Shown here in pieces: positions 5,742 through 7,989 of a stretch of DNA of 7,989 nucleotides. Under the pieces are notes generated by a model, which worked only from the letters and a program-made list of their open reading frames with translations, did no database searches and was not told the origin of the DNA. The position numbers and the translations under genes are program-made. Positions within the stretch are counted from its first letter, which is position 1; each line of letters opens with the position of its first letter. Source of the stretch: Bacillota bacterium (GTDB taxonomy: Bacteria > Bacillota_I > Bacilli_A > RFN20 > CAG-826); NCBI GenBank assembly GCA_026387995.1, contig JAPLKQ010000114.1, positions 1 to 7,989 on the forward strand, read 5' to 3'.

Positions 5742-5753
5742 AAGGGGCAACTG
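5742..5753 (+). promoter_or_regulatory. Ribosome binding site with perfect anti-RBS partner in the aptamer
   Basis: AAGGGG (5742-5747) lies five bases before the GTG start at 5753. GGCAACTG (5746-5753), which covers the end of this site and the first base of the start codon, is the exact reverse complement of CAGTTGCC (5700-5707) in the aptamer's 3' part. The pairing would hide the start site when ligand is absent. Confidence 0.6.
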
Positions 5754-6640
5754 TGAAACAAAAACAAAAATTACTCCTGTCTACCATCATTTGCCTTGTC
5801 GCGAGCGCAGTCGCTCTCACGAGTTTTACTTTCGCCTGGTTCACGCAAGATCACGCGATGAACAATGTCATCACCCTCACTTCCGGAGATACGGAAGCGA
5901 AGGTCGAGGCTCATATATATGAACGGCTCTTCCCCACGAGCGGCGGCACCTCTGAACGGGCCTACTTCGTGGATTCGACGTCCTCGCTTAACATGACGCA
6001 GTACGCCAATACGTCGGGCAACATCAATGTCCGTTTTTCAAGCGACTTGATGCTGGATTACGATTTACTGAACGCTTACGCCAACGAAAACGCCGTGAGC
6101 GCGATTACTTTGCCTTCCTTTTACGTGGAATTACGGGTCATCAAGCCAAGTTCCTATGGTTACATGGGCTTAAAAATGGTCTTTCAATCCGTTCCCAGCG
6201 CGCTTAGCACGGAGCTCGATTTATCAAGCGTCTATCCGTTCGCTTATCGTTCGTTAGCCGTGAATAATAGCCTCACCACGCCCCTCGTCTCCGCCCTGCC
6301 GACGCAAATCAGCGCGCTGGAAGCGAAAACGAGCGCCCTCTTTTTCAACACTCCGTCGGCCAGAGCCGGCGGCATCACGCTCTTCGACGCCTCGGATTTA
6401 GCCGGTGCGCCGATTACTTCGACGACGGGTTTGGCACCGCAGCGGTACATTCCCGGTTTTGCTCCGAAAGTGAACGGAAGCCATGTATTTGCGACCAGCG
6501 TGATGTTACAAATTTATCTCGAACCTTTAGCGCTTTTCAAATTTATCCGGGAACACACCAACGTCATGAATACGTCGATGCGGCTGGGGATTGAATTCAC
6601 GATCAATGCCCAATATTCCAATAATCCCATTCAGGCATAG
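5753..6640 (+). CDS. Exported protein with SipW-type signal peptide, riboswitch-controlled
   Basis: The protein has 295 residues. A lysine-rich start (KQKQK) is followed by one hydrophobic helix (about 7-27) and then TFAWFTQDHAMNNVITLTSGD (26-46, described here by its key residues AWF 28-30 and NN 37-38). This arrangement is typical of SipW-processed signal peptides of the TasA/camelysin kind and of bacterial surface-fibre precursors. The remaining 250 residues are rich in Ser, Thr, Ala and aromatic residues, have no cysteine, and show no enzyme motif, which fits an extracellular beta-rich or fibre-forming protein. I do not recognise a specific family. The GTG start is fixed by AAGGGG five bases upstream. 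An alternative 62-codon frame at 5734 is out of frame with the signal peptide and is rejected. The stop is ten bases before the next gene, so the two form an operon under the riboswitch. Confidence 0.85.
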   Translation: MKQKQKLLLSTIICLVASAVALTSFTFAWFTQDHAMNNVITLTSGDTEAKVEAHIYERLFPTSGGTSERAYFVDSTSSLNMTQYANTSGNINVRFSSDLMLDYDLLNAYANENAVSAITLPSFYVELRVIKPSSYGYMGLKMVFQSVPSALSTELDLSSVYPFAYRSLAVNNSLTTPLVSALPTQISALEAKTSALFFNTPSARAGGITLFDASDLAGAPITSTTGLAPQRYIPGFAPKVNGSHVFATSVMLQIYLEPLALFKFIREHTNVMNTSMRLGIEFTINAQYSNNPIQA

Positions 6641-6650
6641 GAAACCCCAG

Positions 6651-7989
6651 ATGAATAAAGTCAAGTGGCTCGCTTTAACGCTCATCGTCGGTTTGGTCGG
6701 GGCTTCGGCTTCGGTCTTGGCTTTTACCTACGCCGCTTATTTAAACCAAAACGCTTATGATTTACCGATTGATATCAACACGACAAGCCTCAGCAGTCAC
6801 TTCACGAATGGCGGTTCTGGGACTTTGGCGTCGCCTTACACGATCAGCAATTCCAACGACTTACGGACCCTGCAAAAGTTGAACGTCCTCGGCGTGTTCA
6901 GCAAAAACGTTTATTTCCAAATGACGCAGAATATCACCTATACTGGGACACCTTTACTTCCCATCGGTAATGAAGATTATCCTTTCTACAGCCAATTCGA
7001 CGGAAATGGCTACACGATCACGAATTTAGTCGTGAGCGGCGCGAACACCAACGATATCGGGATGTTCGGTTATGCCGCGATGGGATCAACCATCAAGAAC
7101 TTTATTTTACGGTCGCCGACGGTGAACGTATTGCCAAACGATATCGGCTCAACCACCACCGCGCCGACCACGAATCCCATGGAAGCCATTTTAGCCAACG
7201 CCGCCGTCAATATCGGAAACGTCGGCTTTTACAACTCCACCCCCGCAAGATTTACCGCCCCAAGAACAACGGTCACAGGAACCGACGGAGCGACGTATGA
7301 AATCGTCTATTCAAGCAGCGATACGACGCTGTTAAGTTACTCCGCCAGCACCACGTATTGGACCTGTGGAGTGCCCAACTCGGCTAAGCCCACCAATTTG
7401 TACCCTGTCCAGCTCATCGCTCGGGTCTTCGCTTTGTATAACAACATGATCATTTCTTACACCTTGGAACGTTGGCAAATCAACGTGAAAGGGAATGGCG
7501 CCGTTGAAGCTGGAAGCGCAAGCGTCAACCCCGGCTATTTCAAGACGGTCCACTCCACCACCGATCCCCACGGCACGTATGTTGGATTCTTTATCGGCCA
7601 CTTGGACGGCAATGCCGCTTATCTTGGGCTGGACGGCGGTAACGTCGCCGGCGCAGCCAACGCTAAAATCACGGTACGTGGACGAAACGTTAAGTCCTAT
7701 GGGTCGCTGATCGGCAGGGCCCGTATCGATAACCCCCTCGATGATTCAGCAGCAAGTTATAACCAGAAATTTTTCGATTTTAACCAACTCATCCCCGAGT
7801 ATAATCTTCAGAACACATCATTCCTAATCAAGGAAGGGACAAGTCCGATTATTGACTTTGCGACCCAGCAAAGCCGGGCCATCTTGGCCACGATGTCTTA
7901 TGGCCTAACCGCTGATGAAAGCAATTTCTTCCGGTTTTATCCCGGTCTTTATAACACCAGCATTTCGTATACGAATCCTGATTTGTCCA
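6651..7989 (+). CDS. Exported protein with GLUG-type beta-helix motif, C-terminus beyond window
   Basis: ATG 6651 opens a frame that stays open to the window end (446 codons, no stop), so the protein is partial. AGGAAA (6639-6644) overlaps the previous stop and lies six bases upstream of the ATG. Residues 4-24 form a hydrophobic signal segment followed by LAFTYAAYLNQNAYDLPIDI, again like a SipW-type signal. Residues about 52-152 resemble bacterial adhesin repeats: a PYTISNSNDLRTL stretch, then FDGNGYTITNL (116-126), GMFGY (137-141) and STIKNFIL (146-153), the outline of a GLUG motif in right-handed beta-helix surface proteins. A second similar stretch (GTYVGFFIGH at 308-317, GSLIGR at 351-356) may be another diverged unit. 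A single Cys239 is present. It is probably a secreted or wall-associated adhesin or matrix protein made with the upstream exported protein. Family fit moderate, function inferred. Confidence 0.82.
   Translation, partial: MNKVKWLALTLIVGLVGASASVLAFTYAAYLNQNAYDLPIDINTTSLSSHFTNGGSGTLASPYTISNSNDLRTLQKLNVLGVFSKNVYFQMTQNITYTGTPLLPIGNEDYPFYSQFDGNGYTITNLVVSGANTNDIGMFGYAAMGSTIKNFILRSPTVNVLPNDIGSTTTAPTTNPMEAILANAAVNIGNVGFYNSTPARFTAPRTTVTGTDGATYEIVYSSSDTTLLSYSASTTYWTCGVPNSAKPTNLYPVQLIARVFALYNNMIISYTLERWQINVKGNGAVEAGSASVNPGYFKTVHSTTDPHGTYVGFFIGHLDGNAAYLGLDGGNVAGAANAKITVRGRNVKSYGSLIGRARIDNPLDDSAASYNQKFFDFNQLIPEYNLQNTSFLIKEGTSPIIDFATQQSRAILATMSYGLTADESNFFRFYPGLYNTSISYTNPDLS

Noticed and set aside
5734..5922. 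62-codon frame starting before the GTG at 5753
   Set aside because: It is out of frame with the signal peptide, begins inside the riboswitch expression platform and lacks a ribosome binding site.
7332..7601. Minus-strand open frame within the last gene
   Set aside because: It lies opposite the long exported-protein frame that continues to the window end. No supporting signals were seen.
1..7989. TGA read as tryptophan (mycoplasma code)
   Set aside because: All tryptophans I found are TGG, and no conserved domain is interrupted by TGA.
1..7989. CRISPR array, tRNA, rRNA, insertion sequence or attachment site
   Set aside because: No spaced direct repeats, cloverleaf sequences, transposase motifs or terminal inverted repeats were noticed on either strand.

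Overview
The window (7,989 bases, roughly balanced GC) looks like the chromosome of an uncultured low-GC-lineage Gram-positive bacterium (Bacillota, perhaps a Bacilli/Erysipelotrichia- or Acholeplasma-like relative). The reasons are strong AGGAGG-type ribosome binding sites, sigma-A-like promoters, a clostridial-style GEMM-I riboswitch, SipW-type signal peptides and the protein families present. Every tryptophan I located is TGG and all five complete genes end in TAA or TAG, so nothing suggests the mycoplasma code. The taxonomic placement is inference only.

Left part (1-1560). The start of a minus-strand heavy-metal-binding (HMA) protein is cut by the window edge. It is divergent from a small four-helix membrane protein of unknown function, which ends at a clean UUCG-loop terminator. 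Next comes a membrane-anchored SGNH/GDSL hydrolase. A bidirectional terminator separates it from the convergent gene.

Middle (1559-5586). A PfkB-family sugar kinase, best matched to pseudouridine kinase, lies on the minus strand. It is divergent from a 992-residue membrane protein that I read as TM-TM, coiled coil, degenerate GGDEF, GAF, cysteine-rich PAS, degenerate GGDEF, EAL. Both GGDEF motifs are lost and two metal-site residues of the EAL domain are changed, so this looks more like a cyclic-dinucleotide sensor or scaffold than a working enzyme.

Right part (5587-7989). A near-consensus promoter starts a leader containing a GEMM-I cyclic-dinucleotide riboswitch. The base equivalent to G20 of the Vibrio Vc2 aptamer is A, the change linked to cGAMP recognition in GEMM-Ib. 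The leader also contains a terminator-like hairpin and a perfect 8-base anti-RBS pairing, both of which use the ligand-contacting C. It precedes two adjacent genes for exported proteins with SipW-like signal peptides. The second carries a GLUG-type beta-helix motif and runs off the window.

The most interesting reading is a compact unit in which a cyclic-dinucleotide receptor protein sits directly upstream of a cyclic-dinucleotide riboswitch that turns on surface or matrix proteins. This resembles in logic, but not in parts, the TasA/SipW biofilm matrix system. No tRNA, rRNA, CRISPR array, insertion sequence or integrase was seen.
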